The notes below the pieces were generated by a model, which had not been told where the DNA came from, did no database searches, and was given only the letters and a program-made list of their open reading frames with translations. A DNA stretch of 64,000 nucleotides, from assembly GCA_003242885.1 (NCBI GenBank), contig QKMZ01000006.1, forward strand, positions 372,001 to 436,000, given 5' to 3'. Shown piece after piece: positions 53,334 to 63,563 of the stretch. The stretch comes from Candidatus Melainabacteria bacterium. GTDB taxonomy: Bacteria > Cyanobacteriota > Vampirovibrionia > Obscuribacterales > Obscuribacteraceae. Position 1 is the stretch's first letter. Every line of letters begins with the position of its first letter. The position numbers and the translations under genes are program-made.

Positions 53334-54560
53334 ATGAATCGCGCAGAAAAACGTAAATCCATCAAGGTTCAGGTTGGCAATCAGTATATCGGCGGCGACG
53401 CCGAAGTGCTTGTGCAGTCAATGACTAATACGCCGACTGAAGATCCTGAGGCGACTGCAAATCAAGTAAGAGAGCTTTATGATGCAGGATCTGAAATAGT
53501 TCGCATTACTGTCAACACCAGAGAAGCTGCAAAACAGGTTCCTTTCATCGTTTCACGCCTTGAAAAAATGGGTGTGGACGTTCCACTCGTTGGCGACTTT
53601 CACTACAACGGTCATATACTTCTGACCGAGTTTCAAGATTGCGCTCGTTTGCTTGCGAAGTATCGTGTTAATCCCGGCAATGTGGGTCGGGGAGAAAAGC
53701 ACGATGAAAATTTCAAAGCGATGATCGACTGCGCGATTAAGTATGAAAAGCCAGTGCGCATTGGCGTCAACTGGGGCTCACTTGATCAAGACTTGCTCAA
53801 GCGCATGATGGACGAGAACGCCGCTCTGAAAGAACCTCAGGACGCTCATGAGGTCCTTATCGAAGCCATCGTTGAAAGTGCTGTCCAATCCGCGGCAAAG
53901 GCAGTTGAGTATGGCTTGCCGAAGAATCGCATTGTGCTTAGCGCAAAAGTTTCTGAAGTGCCGGATATGATCGAGGTTTATCGCCGATTGGCCAGGCGCA
54001 CAGATCTGGCGCTGCACCTTGGACTCACTGAAGCAGGCATGGCGATGAAAGGTATGGTAGCGTCGAGTGCTGCACTATCGGTTTTATTATTTGAAGGCAT
54101 AGGCGACACCATTCGCGTCAGTCTCACGCCTGAGCCCGGCGCTGACCGCGCCAAAGAAGTGCATGTTTGCCAGCAGATTTTGCAGTCTTTGCATATTCGC
54201 AGTTTTAAACCACAAGTCACGGCCTGCCCCGGTTGCGGCCGAACAACAAGTACCGTTTTTCAGGAACTGGCAAAAGAGATCGAAGAACACCTTTCCAACA
54301 GGCGCAAACAGTGGCAAGAGCTCTACCCCGGTTCCAAAGACTTGAAAGTCGCCGTTATGGGCTGCATTGTCAACGGACCAGGCGAATCGCGCCACGCCGA
54401 CATCGGCATCTCTTTGCCTGGCACTGGTGAAGAGCCACGCGCTCCTGTTTATGTAGACGGGGAGCATAAGACGACGCTCTCCGGTCCCAATCTTGCCAAT
54501 GATTTCATCAACCTGGTCGATGATTACGTCAAGAAGAGCTTCGCCAAAACCAACAACTAG
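53334..54560 (+). CDS. ispG: 4-hydroxy-3-methylbut-2-enyl diphosphate synthase
   Basis: 408 residues, short two-domain form typical of most bacteria. Converts MEcPP to HMBPP with a [4Fe-4S] cluster, in the MEP route. TIM-barrel residues [31 protein letters not shown]; iron-sulfur cysteines in ACPGCGR (Cys298, 301) and GCIVNGPGE (Cys344, with the catalytic Glu). It shares a 4-nt overlap with the stop of the kinase gene on the other strand. Confidence 0.95.
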   Translation: MNRAEKRKSIKVQVGNQYIGGDAEVLVQSMTNTPTEDPEATANQVRELYDAGSEIVRITVNTREAAKQVPFIVSRLEKMGVDVPLVGDFHYNGHILLTEFQDCARLLAKYRVNPGNVGRGEKHDENFKAMIDCAIKYEKPVRIGVNWGSLDQDLLKRMMDENAALKEPQDAHEVLIEAIVESAVQSAAKAVEYGLPKNRIVLSAKVSEVPDMIEVYRRLARRTDLALHLGLTEAGMAMKGMVASSAALSVLLFEGIGDTIRVSLTPEPGADRAKEVHVCQQILQSLHIRSFKPQVTACPGCGRTTSTVFQELAKEIEEHLSNRRKQWQELYPGSKDLKVAVMGCIVNGPGESRHADIGISLPGTGEEPRAPVYVDGEHKTTLSGPNLANDFINLVDDYVKKSFAKTNN

Positions 54561-56620
54561 TGCTTGATAATGACGGCTGGAAGTGATCGCTGCAACCGTT
54601 CGAAGTCCTGCTTGCTCCATGCGTCGGTTGTTAAACTTAGTTCTCTTAGTTTCTTGAAACGCTTGAGTGAGTCAATGCATTTCGGTGATAGGTCGCAGAA
54701 GTAGAGAAACAGGCTTTCGACATTGGCTGGTAATAGTGGGATACATTCATCCGTAAATTTTGAACTGCCTCGCACATCGAGAATGCTCAAATCCGAGCAA
54801 TGAGACAGTCCGCGGATTGCGCTGGAGTCGACATCGCAGTCGCGCATTATCAATCTGTGTATTTTTCTTGATTTGCCTAATTCCTCAGTAATAAAATTCA
54901 CGTCGCGCATGTTCTTCAATGCGAGTACTCTTAGTTTTCCCAGGATTTGAGGTTGTGCGACTTCGTTGCTCTGCAGATTGATATTGGAAAGCCACAGCTC
55001 TTCGAGGTTTGGTAGTTCTTTTAGTCTGTTGAAACTTTCAGGACGAATTGTCGTGTTCTCCAAGGACAGGGTCAAAATGCTTTTGAGTCTCAAAACGTAA
55101 GGAATCAGATGATCTACAGAAAGTAATTTCTTGTCCATGAATGGCACTTGGTCCTCTGGGAAGTAGAGGTCAAGAAAAGTGATTTCATCTTCCCTGAATC
55201 TATTTAGAAATTGAGGATACTCGCGCATTTTATCGACTGGATGAAATATAACTGGTTCGAATGTCGGTGGACTCTGGATATCGCCGACGGCCAACACAGT
55301 GGGTACATTGAAAAATCCAATAGTGCCGATTGGCTCTGGTGGAAAATGGAAAACTCTCCTTCCTGTTTTGACTTTGAATTCGGAAAATTTCGCTGGATTA
55401 TTTGCGTATTCAGCATAAATTGTGCTGCTGGACTTTTCGATACCTTTTTTCGACTCTTCCAGAGTTTGCTCAACACTCTCTTTCAATCTCTCTTTTGTTT
55501 GTCGGCTGAATTCCGCACGCTTAACGGTAAAAGTGTTTTGGTAGCCTGGGAGAAAATATCCTATGGCCACTCCTGCAGCCAGTATCAAAACTCCTAGCAA
55601 TCTGGCTTGTTTCTTGTTCAGTTTCCAGTCAACTTCAAGAATTGCCGGCGGTACCGAGTCTACAACGGTACTGCTGGGAATTGATTCGAATGCCGCTAAG
55701 TGCGATGTCACCATCTGCGCTGACTGGTAGCGTTCACTCACGTTCTTTTCGAGAAGTTTCTTGACTATTTGCTCAATTCTTTCAGGAAACTCAATTCCCA
55801 TCGACGCCTCTTTCAATGAGAGGGGCGCTTCTGATTGATGTTTCATCATCGTTGACAGAGCGCTGTCTCCTACAATTGGAGGTGCGCCGGTAAGTGCCTC
55901 ATAGATGACGCAACCCATCGAATACAAATCAGTTCGGTGATCGATAACATTGCCCATGCATTGCTCGGGGCTCATGTATAAAGGGCTGCCGAATACTTCT
56001 CCTGTTTTGGTCAAGGTCTGCTGATTGAAGTCGTCTTTTCCAGTCAACTTTGCAATGCCAAAATCGACCAGCTTAACTATTGAACCCGAGGTGGTGTCGT
56101 TGCCTGGCTCTTGAAGCATTATATTGCTCGGTTTTATGTCCCGATGAATAATTCCCTTGGAGTGAGCATAGCCCAGGGCAAATCCAACCTGAACGAATAT
56201 TTTTAGCACTTTCTCTAACGGCAGGCGCCCGCGCCTCTTCAAAATTTCAGCAAGCGACTGTCCTTGTACGAGATCCATAATGAAATACGGTTGCCCATTT
56301 GGAAGCAGACCGGACTCGTGTACTTTGACTAAATTAGGATGGTCGAGACGATTGGTTGCGTTGATCTCGTTTTCAAATCGCTTCCATGATGCGTCGTTTG
56401 ACTGTTGTTTGTTCAAAAATTTGAGAGCGTAGAAGCGTTTGGTTTTAATGTCCTCTACTTTGTAGACGCTACCCATTCCTCCGCTTCCAAGCAGCTCAAT
56501 GACCTTATAGCGCTCTTGAATGAGAGCGCCATTTCTAATTTCAAGCCATTCAAGTTGGGCGGATTCACCGATCCGATGTACTTCTTGGCTCGGTTGCTGA
56601 GAATCAGGGGTTAGGCTCAT
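54557..56620 (-). CDS. Membrane Ser/Thr protein kinase with leucine-rich-repeat ectodomain (third in operon)
   Basis: 687 residues. Kinase (about 37-305): [11 protein letters not shown], Lys67 in [14 protein letters not shown] (159-166), DFGIA (186-190), SPEQ. TM about 341-359. Outside: a polar helical spacer (370-410), a linker module with [14 protein letters not shown] (423-436) and FREDEI (475-480), then at least five leucine-rich-repeat units (from about 500: [37 protein letters not shown], and so on). Hanks-type, PknB-like in the kinase but without PASTA domains. Overlaps the neighbour upstream by 17 nt (coupled). Senses an unknown ligand; likely autophosphorylates. Confidence 0.9.
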   Translation of the reverse strand: MSLTPDSQQPSQEVHRIGESAQLEWLEIRNGALIQERYKVIELLGSGGMGSVYKVEDIKTKRFYALKFLNKQQSNDASWKRFENEINATNRLDHPNLVKVHESGLLPNGQPYFIMDLVQGQSLAEILKRRGRLPLEKVLKIFVQVGFALGYAHSKGIIHRDIKPSNIMLQEPGNDTTSGSIVKLVDFGIAKLTGKDDFNQQTLTKTGEVFGSPLYMSPEQCMGNVIDHRTDLYSMGCVIYEALTGAPPIVGDSALSTMMKHQSEAPLSLKEASMGIEFPERIEQIVKKLLEKNVSERYQSAQMVTSHLAAFESIPSSTVVDSVPPAILEVDWKLNKKQARLLGVLILAAGVAIGYFLPGYQNTFTVKRAEFSRQTKERLKESVEQTLEESKKGIEKSSSTIYAEYANNPAKFSEFKVKTGRRVFHFPPEPIGTIGFFNVPTVLAVGDIQSPPTFEPVIFHPVDKMREYPQFLNRFREDEITFLDLYFPEDQVPFMDKKLLSVDHLIPYVLRLKSILTLSLENTTIRPESFNRLKELPNLEELWLSNINLQSNEVAQPQILGKLRVLALKNMRDVNFITEELGKSRKIHRLIMRDCDVDSSAIRGLSHCSDLSILDVRGSSKFTDECIPLLPANVESLFLYFCDLSPKCIDSLKRFKKLRELSLTTDAWSKQDFERLQRSLPAVIIKH

Positions 56621-58769
56621 TTGAGACTCGCTCTGGTTTTAATCGCCCCGTATGTTTTTCTTCTTCAGTAATTGCAAACTCAACTTCCAAATTTTGGTTG
56701 CTGTTAAGCAGTTTATGAATGTCGGAAGAAGAGAAAGATTCTCTATCAAGAATAAGCAATCTTAGGTTTTTTAGATGCTGAAAGTATGGGAAAGAAGCGC
56801 TTGTAACTTTGCACTTGCTGATGTCTAGAAGTCTCAGTGTGCTTGGCAGATTTTTGATTGCTTCATCGGTAATTTTTGTGCTCCTCAGTTCCAAATCTGT
56901 TAGCATCGGCATTGTTGAAAATGCTTCTGCGTCCTTATCTGTAACAGCGCACCGGCTCAAACAGAGATTGCGTATTTCTTTCGAACCACTCAACCTGGCG
57001 ATAACCGGGGTAACATTTTCGTCTGTCACTAATTTGAAATATTCTAGTTTTTTGAAACCTTTGAATTTTGCAATTTCCGCTGCGCTCAGTTTGATATGAG
57101 AAAGGCTCAAGACCTTCAAGTTCGAAAAGCTGTTGACGCACTGCCAGCCTTTTGGACTGACTTCCGTTGCGTTCATGTGTAGTTCCTTCAATGTCCGAAG
57201 GTGCGTAGCTTGGGAGAGTACGTTGTCGGTGCTTGAATAATCGACACTATCGAAATTGATATCTGAATACTGATTTTTGAGACTTAGCCATTCAATTTCA
57301 TCTTCGCGAAATTTCTTGAAGAGCTTTGGATGAGACTTGAAAATCTCGTTGGGAGTAAAGGCAAGATGAGCCGATATAGGAAACTCTATGCTTCCTTTTG
57401 CCTTCTGAGGTTTGCCATATGTTTCACCAATTATGCCAAGAGAAAAATCGGGCAAGTGGAAGGTTCGAGTCTTCTTTTTGCTGTCGAGCGTTGCAAAATA
57501 TCCTGCTTCCTTTTCCATCGCAGACAGCCTGGCGTGGCACATTTTGAAGTGAGCAGGCGAGTATTCGTCGACGATGTCTGCGCCTTCATGCCTGATTTGC
57601 GTATTTGGCATTGGCGTCCGCGATAAGGCGTTGTCGGTATAGAGATGAACTTTTGGTATCTCAGGCGCGGGACGCGGTATACGAGTGCCAATGACGGTTC
57701 CGGCTATAAGAAGCGCCAAGTAAGTTGACAGCAGTTTAAACACATAAAACGGGCGGATTCTTGTTTCTACTTTCGGTTCGACTTTGTCAAATATTGGAAA
57801 AGTGGTGTCGAGTCCGGAGTCGAAATTCACCAAATCAGAGGTGAAGGCTTGTGCTGTTTGATATCTGTCGTTAACTTCCTTCTTAAGCAGTCTGGCAATA
57901 ATTCTTTCTATCTGCTCTGGATATTCGATACCTAGCGAAGCTTCCTTGAGTGGCAAAGCGTCTTCCGATTGATGCTTCATCATCGTAGATAACGCACTGT
58001 CTCCCATAAGTGGTGGTGCGCCAGTCAATGATTCGTAGAAAACACACCCGAGAGAATAAAGGTCTGAGCGGTGATCGACTCCAACCCCCATGCACTGCTC
58101 TGGGCTCATGTACAGAGGACTTCCAAAGATTTCCCCTGTCCTCGTCAGGGTCATTTGTTTTCCATCGCCCTTGCCTGTGAGCTTTGCAATTCCGAAATCT
58201 ACAACTTTTACTATGGCACCAATTGTAGTATCGTCCTTATTTTTCTCCAGCATTATGTTGCTCGGTTTGATGTCGCGGTGAATAACACCGTTTGAGTGTG
58301 CATAACTCAAAGCAAATCCGACTTGTATGAAGAGCTTTACTGCTTGGTTTACAGACAATCGGCCTTTGGTCCTTAAGATGTCCGCCAGTGATTCACCTTG
58401 TACAAGATCCATTATGAAAAAGGGCTGTCCATCAGGCAAAAGTCCCCATTCATGAACTTTGATCAAATTGGGATGGTCGAGCTTGTTTGACGTTTTTGCT
58501 TCAATGTCAAAACGCCTCCAGGTTGCTTCATTGGTGTGCTGTTTGTGCAAAAACTTAAGGGCATAGTTAAGTCCGGTTTCCAGGTCTTCTACCTTGTAGA
58601 CGCTGCCCATGCCACCACGTCCGAGCATCTCGATAACCTTGTATCGCTCAAGAATAACGATGCCTGGCGCAAATTCCAAGACAGCAGGGGGCACGGCGCT
58701 CAGAGCCAGAGTCGCTTCTTGCGAATGACTGTTGCCGCTATTATGCTGGTCTTGCTTTGGATCTTTCAT
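56604..58769 (-). CDS. Membrane Ser/Thr protein kinase with leucine-rich-repeat ectodomain (second in operon)
   Basis: 721 residues, ATG at 58767-58769. Kinase (about 42-310): [11 protein letters not shown], Lys72, HRDIKPSN (164-171), DFGIA (191-195), SPEQC. TM about 343-361. Linker module RTFHLPDFSLGIIG (435-448) and KKFREDEI (485-492). Leucine-rich repeats from about 520 (LRTLKELHMNAT, FSNLKVLSLSHI, FKKLEYFKLVT, MPMLTDLELRST, LPSTLRLLDIS, LKNLRLLILD). Very close to both neighbours in the kinase (shared text such as STMMKHQSE and LTGAPP), showing recent tandem duplication; ectodomains have diverged. Confidence 0.9.
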   Translation of the reverse strand: MKDPKQDQHNSGNSHSQEATLALSAVPPAVLEFAPGIVILERYKVIEMLGRGGMGSVYKVEDLETGLNYALKFLHKQHTNEATWRRFDIEAKTSNKLDHPNLIKVHEWGLLPDGQPFFIMDLVQGESLADILRTKGRLSVNQAVKLFIQVGFALSYAHSNGVIHRDIKPSNIMLEKNKDDTTIGAIVKVVDFGIAKLTGKGDGKQMTLTRTGEIFGSPLYMSPEQCMGVGVDHRSDLYSLGCVFYESLTGAPPLMGDSALSTMMKHQSEDALPLKEASLGIEYPEQIERIIARLLKKEVNDRYQTAQAFTSDLVNFDSGLDTTFPIFDKVEPKVETRIRPFYVFKLLSTYLALLIAGTVIGTRIPRPAPEIPKVHLYTDNALSRTPMPNTQIRHEGADIVDEYSPAHFKMCHARLSAMEKEAGYFATLDSKKKTRTFHLPDFSLGIIGETYGKPQKAKGSIEFPISAHLAFTPNEIFKSHPKLFKKFREDEIEWLSLKNQYSDINFDSVDYSSTDNVLSQATHLRTLKELHMNATEVSPKGWQCVNSFSNLKVLSLSHIKLSAAEIAKFKGFKKLEYFKLVTDENVTPVIARLSGSKEIRNLCLSRCAVTDKDAEAFSTMPMLTDLELRSTKITDEAIKNLPSTLRLLDISKCKVTSASFPYFQHLKNLRLLILDRESFSSSDIHKLLNSNQNLEVEFAITEEEKHTGRLKPERVSNEPNP

Positions 58770-58832
58770 TTCTCGCCCGTCAATTGAGCTGAGGAGAGAC
58801 TCTTTTCCAAATTGTATGCGGAGTGTTTGCGC

Positions 58833-60950
58833 TCATGGAACAGTGAAAGTCTCTAACATGTAATTGAGCTGTACTTGTCCCCCAGATTCCCTTTGAAGTG
58901 GCTGCACCGCCAAATTGGGAATTTCTTCGCGAAGTTTTTTTAGACGTTCTCTCGAGAAATTGAAATTACTGATTACCACTTCTGCTTTGATAGATTTGAT
59001 TTCTTGCAGCGCTTTTTCTGAAATCGGAATGCCTTCCAGATTGAGGTACTTGAGATGCTTTAGTGATGAAAGCGATTTTAGACCCTCACTAGTCATCTTC
59101 TTATTGAACTTTATGTCGAGGTTTATAAGGTTGCTTAATTTGCTTAGTGCGATTAGGTCTTTGGGTTTCAGCCCACATCGTTTCAACCTGAGGCTAGAAA
59201 TATTTTTGCTGTTTTTTAGTGCTTCGACTAACTTCGATCCCCCACTGCCTGAGTTTACGTTTATGCAAGTGAGGTTATTCAAATTTTGCATATGAGCCAA
59301 CTCATCAGCGTCAATTTGGCTGCCGCAAAGGGAAACAAGTTGAAGCTTGGGAAGTTTTCCTATCTGCATGATGTCTTGATTGTCGATCCATGTGCCGTCA
59401 AGGTCGAGATAGGTCAAATTTTGCTGTTGCGGAAGCACTCGCAGCAGCTCTTTACCTCCGCGGTGCGCATTCTGCAATATAAGGGCGCCGAGTTCGCCAG
59501 GTCTGAATTTTTCAAGCATCTTCGGATAGATGAAGAGTTGCGCAGAGCCTGCGAATGCCAGCGGACCGGCCGCAACTTTCTGCTCGCCTTTTGCATGGGC
59601 GACGAAGACAGGATGTTGATCGCCTTTTGATGTTCCAATGAGTCCGATGTCGATGTTAGGGAAATTGCACAAGATTTCTTTGCTGTTCGGCTTGGTGAAA
59701 TAGGCTTTGCCTGTATTCATATACGGATCGGCACCTTTCGGGGAGCCACCATCCATAATTTCCATGAATTCACCAGGAATACCAACCGTATTTTCTTCAA
59801 TCGATTTGACTGGAATTGGTGTCTTCGGCGCAGCTGTTTGCGAAGGCAGAGTACTGTTGCCTGTCAGATAACCCAGTGCATACGACCCTAGAATGATCAA
59901 AGAGCACACGATATTGCGTGTGCTGAATAGTTCATTTGCGTTAGATGAAGGTTTGTCCTTTTGTGCTGTTGTAAGCAGTGGTTGACGTCGAGAATCATCA
60001 GTATCATGAAGTGTTTGCTGAATATTGACTAAAGTTGCGGTCAGCAATTGTGCATTTGAATAACGTTTGTCTGGATCCTTTTCCAACAGCTTTGCCACCA
60101 CTTCTTCGATGGAAGTGGGGAACTCGATGCCCATCGAGGCTTCTTTCAAGCTGAGTGGTTTTTCCGATTGATGTTTCATCATCGTAGAAAGTGCGTTCTC
60201 GCCCATCAAAGGAGGCGCACCAGTTAGAGCCTCATAAATTACGCAACCCAAGGAATAAAGATCTGACCTGCGGTCGACAGCGATTCCCATGCATTGCTCT
60301 GGACTCATGTAGAGAGGACTTCCGAATATTTCTCCTGTCCTCGTCAATGTTTGTTGGTTTAGCTCTTCTTCTGCGTTCCATTTAGCGATGCCGAGGTCGA
60401 CCAATTTGACACTCGAGCATAAGCTTCCTGCAGTGTTTTCTATCAGCATGATATTGCTTGGTTTTAAATCACGGTGAATAAGACCGTTTTCGTGAGCATA
60501 AGCAAGGGCAAAACCGACTTGAATGAATATGTTCAAAGTCTGAGCAAGGGAAAGGCGACCCTTCATCTTTAGGTGATCGGCAAGCGTCATGCCAGGCACA
60601 TATTCCATTACGAGAAACGGCTGGCCGTCGGCTGTAAATCCTGAATCGTGCACCTTGATCAAGTTAGGGTGATCGAGACGATTTGCCGCTCTAGCTTCGA
60701 TCTCAAAGCGGCGTGCGCTTGATTCGCTGGCATGAGTATCGAGAACTTTTAGTGCGTAATCCGTCTGCAAAATTACGTGGCGGACGTGATAAACACTGCC
60801 CATCCCACCGCGTCCCAGTAGACTCAAGACTTGATAGCGATCTTGAATAATTGAGTCTGTTTCGAGGGGCGCGCCTGTTTTCGGCTGCGCCTGAACAAGT
60901 TCAATTGTTCGCTCGTCAATCCCTGTTTGTCCTGCCTGGCTACTCGTCAT
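58833..60950 (-). CDS. Membrane Ser/Thr protein kinase with leucine-rich-repeat ectodomain (first in operon)
   Basis: 705 residues, ATG preceded by GAGGA. Kinase (about 38-305): GRGGMGSVYHV, Lys68 in YALKVL, HRDLKPSN (159-166). The DFG motif reads DLG (Asp185-Leu-Gly), a tolerated but uncommon change; the metal Asp is kept. TM about 346-363. Linker module ILCNFPNIDIGLIG (426-439) and KFRPGEL (481-487) are more diverged than in the other two copies. Leucine-rich repeats from about 510 (QNLTYLDLDG, LPKLQLVSLCGS, MQNLNNLTCINVN, LSNLINLDI, LKHLKYLNLEG). Heads the operon; 63 nt before the next kinase gene. Confidence 0.9.
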   Translation of the reverse strand: MTSSQAGQTGIDERTIELVQAQPKTGAPLETDSIIQDRYQVLSLLGRGGMGSVYHVRHVILQTDYALKVLDTHASESSARRFEIEARAANRLDHPNLIKVHDSGFTADGQPFLVMEYVPGMTLADHLKMKGRLSLAQTLNIFIQVGFALAYAHENGLIHRDLKPSNIMLIENTAGSLCSSVKLVDLGIAKWNAEEELNQQTLTRTGEIFGSPLYMSPEQCMGIAVDRRSDLYSLGCVIYEALTGAPPLMGENALSTMMKHQSEKPLSLKEASMGIEFPTSIEEVVAKLLEKDPDKRYSNAQLLTATLVNIQQTLHDTDDSRRQPLLTTAQKDKPSSNANELFSTRNIVCSLIILGSYALGYLTGNSTLPSQTAAPKTPIPVKSIEENTVGIPGEFMEIMDGGSPKGADPYMNTGKAYFTKPNSKEILCNFPNIDIGLIGTSKGDQHPVFVAHAKGEQKVAAGPLAFAGSAQLFIYPKMLEKFRPGELGALILQNAHRGGKELLRVLPQQQNLTYLDLDGTWIDNQDIMQIGKLPKLQLVSLCGSQIDADELAHMQNLNNLTCINVNSGSGGSKLVEALKNSKNISSLRLKRCGLKPKDLIALSKLSNLINLDIKFNKKMTSEGLKSLSSLKHLKYLNLEGIPISEKALQEIKSIKAEVVISNFNFSRERLKKLREEIPNLAVQPLQRESGGQVQLNYMLETFTVP

Positions 60951-61291
60951 CCGGTCCTCGAAAACGCGGTTGCAAATTAGTTGCTGGCGGGTGCCTTGTG
61001 CACGGTTGGCAGCGTCTGCGCTCCAGTATCAGGAGCCAGAACAAGGGACGTACGCGGCCGACAGTATGAGTAACCCTGTCGTTTTATTCCCTAGGCAGTG
61101 ACCTTCTAGACAGACTTGGCTCGTATCGCCTCATTTCCCAGTTAAAAACTGGAATTGTCAAGCGATCGCTCGAGATTTTGTGGGATAGAATTAGACAACT
61201 TTCACTATTTGCGCGCGGAAGTCCCATAGCTCAAGGCCCAGTTGCCTTCGGCGGATTTGTCGCGTCTACCTCCCTGGCTAAGGTGATTTTT
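60951..61291. other. 341-nt region between the kinase operon and the small gene at 61292
   Basis: Should hold the kinase-operon promoter on the minus strand; a TTGACA there (61160-61155) has no fitting -10. A bulged hairpin with CCAGTT (61138-61143) and AACTGG (61147-61152) and a GCGATCGC (61162-61169) are visible. No other gene seen. Confidence 0.35.
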
Positions 61292-61501
61292 ATGGTTGAC
61301 ACTGGCTTAATTATTAAGTCCGACAGAGAAGGGCAACCTACGCTCTTTTTCAAGACCGATGCTCGCGAAATCCTTCCGCCCCAAACACACGCTGAGCGCA
61401 TGGAATGGGTTCGTTCGTCATTCTCTCGCTTCTACACGCAAATTGAAGAGAATGATTATGCCTATCAAGTCAAGACTGCGGCGGCTTTGACCCGATTCTA
61501 A
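61292..61501 (+). CDS. Hypothetical protein, 69 residues
   Basis: Start at ATG 61292 with AGGTGA 5 nt ahead, preferred over a TTG at 61178 that gives 107 residues but no SD. Starts MVDTGLIIKSDREGQPTLFF, then a helical, Arg/Glu-mixed tail. No family known. Confidence 0.5.
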   Translation: MVDTGLIIKSDREGQPTLFFKTDAREILPPQTHAERMEWVRSSFSRFYTQIEENDYAYQVKTAAALTRF

Positions 61502-61633
61502 AGCCGATTTGATTCATTGCGTCATGTTGCAGCTTAAAGCCAAGCTGCAAGCCATGAAATAGCGTATTTGCTTTGACTGCCATATAATGTTCAATCCGCT
61601 TGCAATTTGGGTTTGCAGGCGAAAGAGGCTTGC

Positions 61634-63001
61634 ATGGCTGGCAATTCAACTTTGGACGAAAAGGCTGCTCGACGTGTGTTCGTCGAAACTTTCGGCTGCC
61701 AAATGAATAAAGCCGATTCAGAAAACATGCTTGGACTTTTGGGCGAGATTGGCTATGAGCAAACTCTCGATTCCAAGCAAGCCGATCTTTTGATTTTAAA
61801 TACATGTGCAATTCGAGAAGGTGCCGAAGATAAGGTCTTCAGTTACCTGGGTGCTTGGGGCAAGCAAAAGAGAAAACGCCCTGAACTTATGATTGCCGTC
61901 GGCGGTTGCGTTGCGCAGGAAAAAGGCGGGTCGATTCTCACTCGGATGCCTTATATCGATATTGTTTTTGGCACCCATAATCTCAATCGGCTTCCAGACC
62001 TTGTTTTGAAAGCCAGAAATGAGAAGAAGAGCGTTGTAGAAATCGTTCAAGAACTGCCGGAAGATTTGCCCGAATTACCTGTCATCAGGCAGAGCGATTT
62101 TTCCGCATGGGTTTCGGTAATTTATGGCTGTGACTACAACTGTACCTATTGCATCGTGCCCTATGTTCGTGGCCGTGAGAAGAGCAGAACTGCAGAAGCA
62201 ATTGAAAAAGAAATCGAAGAATTGACGGCTGCCGGCTATCTTGAAGTGACTTTGCTGGGACAAAATGTCACTGCTTATGGTCATGACCTCGATCCTAAAA
62301 TTCATTTGGGCGATCTGATCCGGCGGCTGGAAAAATATAAAGATCTAAAGAGAATCCGCTTCCTGACTGGACACCCTCGCGATCTTCAAGATGGCATTAT
62401 CGATGCGGTTTACGAAGTTGAAAGTGCCTGTGAATATTTCCACATTCCCATTCAAGCCGGAAGTGATCGTACGTTGCGCCGTATGGCACGCGGATATCAA
62501 GTCGATTTCTACAAACGGCTTATAGAGAAGATTCGCAACAAGATGCCAGAGGCTGCCATCACGAGCGACTTGATTGTCGGTTTTCCTGGTGAGACTGAGC
62601 AAGAGTTTATGGATACTGTCAATCTCGTCGAAGAGATTCAGTTCGACTCCTGCAACACTGCGGCGTATTCACCAAGACCCCATACTCATTCTGCTTCATG
62701 GGCTGATCAACTTCCTGAACATGAGAAGTATGAGCGCTTGCGGTTTCTGAATTCTGTCGTTGGTGATGTTTCACACAAAATCAACAAACGCTACGTGGGA
62801 AGACGCGAAGAAGTTCTCGTTGAGGGAGAAAGCCAGCGTGATGCAACTCGTTTGACGGGTAGAACACGCACCAATAAAGTAGTCAATTTTGAAGGCGACA
62901 AGTCACTGAAAGGAAAGCTTGTCGACGTCGAGATTCAGTCTGCAAACCCATGGGCTCTGCGCGGCTCTCTTTGTGCTGCTGCAGTCCCGGTGAATATCTG
63001 A
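61634..63001 (+). CDS. miaB: tRNA-2-methylthio-N6-dimethylallyladenosine synthase
   Basis: 455 residues from ATG at 61634; the frame opens earlier but the family begins RVFVETFGCQMNKAD. MTTase N-domain with three cluster Cys (FGCQMN, NTCAIRE, GGCVAQ), radical SAM cluster CDYNCTYCIVPYVRGRE, and a C-terminal TRAM domain (GRTRTNKVVNFEGD). Adds the 2-methylthio group to i6A37 in tRNA. Length is typical. A GNAT gene follows 39 nt later. Confidence 0.95.
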   Translation: MAGNSTLDEKAARRVFVETFGCQMNKADSENMLGLLGEIGYEQTLDSKQADLLILNTCAIREGAEDKVFSYLGAWGKQKRKRPELMIAVGGCVAQEKGGSILTRMPYIDIVFGTHNLNRLPDLVLKARNEKKSVVEIVQELPEDLPELPVIRQSDFSAWVSVIYGCDYNCTYCIVPYVRGREKSRTAEAIEKEIEELTAAGYLEVTLLGQNVTAYGHDLDPKIHLGDLIRRLEKYKDLKRIRFLTGHPRDLQDGIIDAVYEVESACEYFHIPIQAGSDRTLRRMARGYQVDFYKRLIEKIRNKMPEAAITSDLIVGFPGETEQEFMDTVNLVEEIQFDSCNTAAYSPRPHTHSASWADQLPEHEKYERLRFLNSVVGDVSHKINKRYVGRREEVLVEGESQRDATRLTGRTRTNKVVNFEGDKSLKGKLVDVEIQSANPWALRGSLCAAAVPVNI

Positions 63002-63040
63002 TTTCATTTCTATTAGGAAGGGAGAGTTAGTTTTAAAGCC

Positions 63041-63559
63041 ATGTCTGAGTCAAAATCAACGACAGCCGCACAGCTCAATCATGTCATCCGCGAATTTGTT
63101 GCGGATGACTTAGCGGCACTCAAGAATTGCTTCGTCGAGCTGCAAGAGTTCGAGCGCGAATTGGTAAGCCACCGTCTGCCCGGTGAGGAAATTGCCGATC
63201 GTTATATTCAAGCTTTGTTGCAACGAAAGAAAGATGGCTCTGCCGAGATTTTTGTAGCGGAAGTCGAAGGAAAGGCGGTCGGATTCTTAAGTGTTCTTCT
63301 CAGTGAAAAGCTGGATGCCGACTTGAATGAGCCCATTGAACTTGCTTACTTGTCCGATATCGTCATCTTGAAAGAATTTCGCAAAGGCGGCATCGGCGAA
63401 TCACTAGTGAAACGCGCCGAGCAATATGCGGTTGCCAAAAAAGCCATGTACCTTTCAGCCAATGTTTTGGCGAACAATAAAGGTGGCCGTGCCCTTTATG
63501 GCAAAGCGGGATTCAACGAGTATGAACTTCTGATGCTTAAGAAGTTGCCGACACCGTAG
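63041..63559 (+). CDS. GNAT-family N-acetyltransferase
   Basis: 172 residues. GNAT fold with acetyl-CoA loop RKGGIGESLVKRAEQYA (motif A: Q/RxxGxG/A) and the preceding strand ELAYLSDIVILKEF. N-terminal REFVADDLAALKNCF. Substrate unknown. Follows miaB by 39 nt and could be rimI-like or any small-molecule acetyltransferase. Confidence 0.85.
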   Translation: MSESKSTTAAQLNHVIREFVADDLAALKNCFVELQEFERELVSHRLPGEEIADRYIQALLQRKKDGSAEIFVAEVEGKAVGFLSVLLSEKLDADLNEPIELAYLSDIVILKEFRKGGIGESLVKRAEQYAVAKKAMYLSANVLANNKGGRALYGKAGFNEYELLMLKKLPTP

Positions 63560-63563
63560 AAAA

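Noticed and set aside
61162..61169. GCGATCGC (cyanobacterial HIP1-type palindrome), also near 45247 and 46745
   Set aside because: Only a few copies seen in 64 kb, close to chance; not evidence for HIP1 enrichment.
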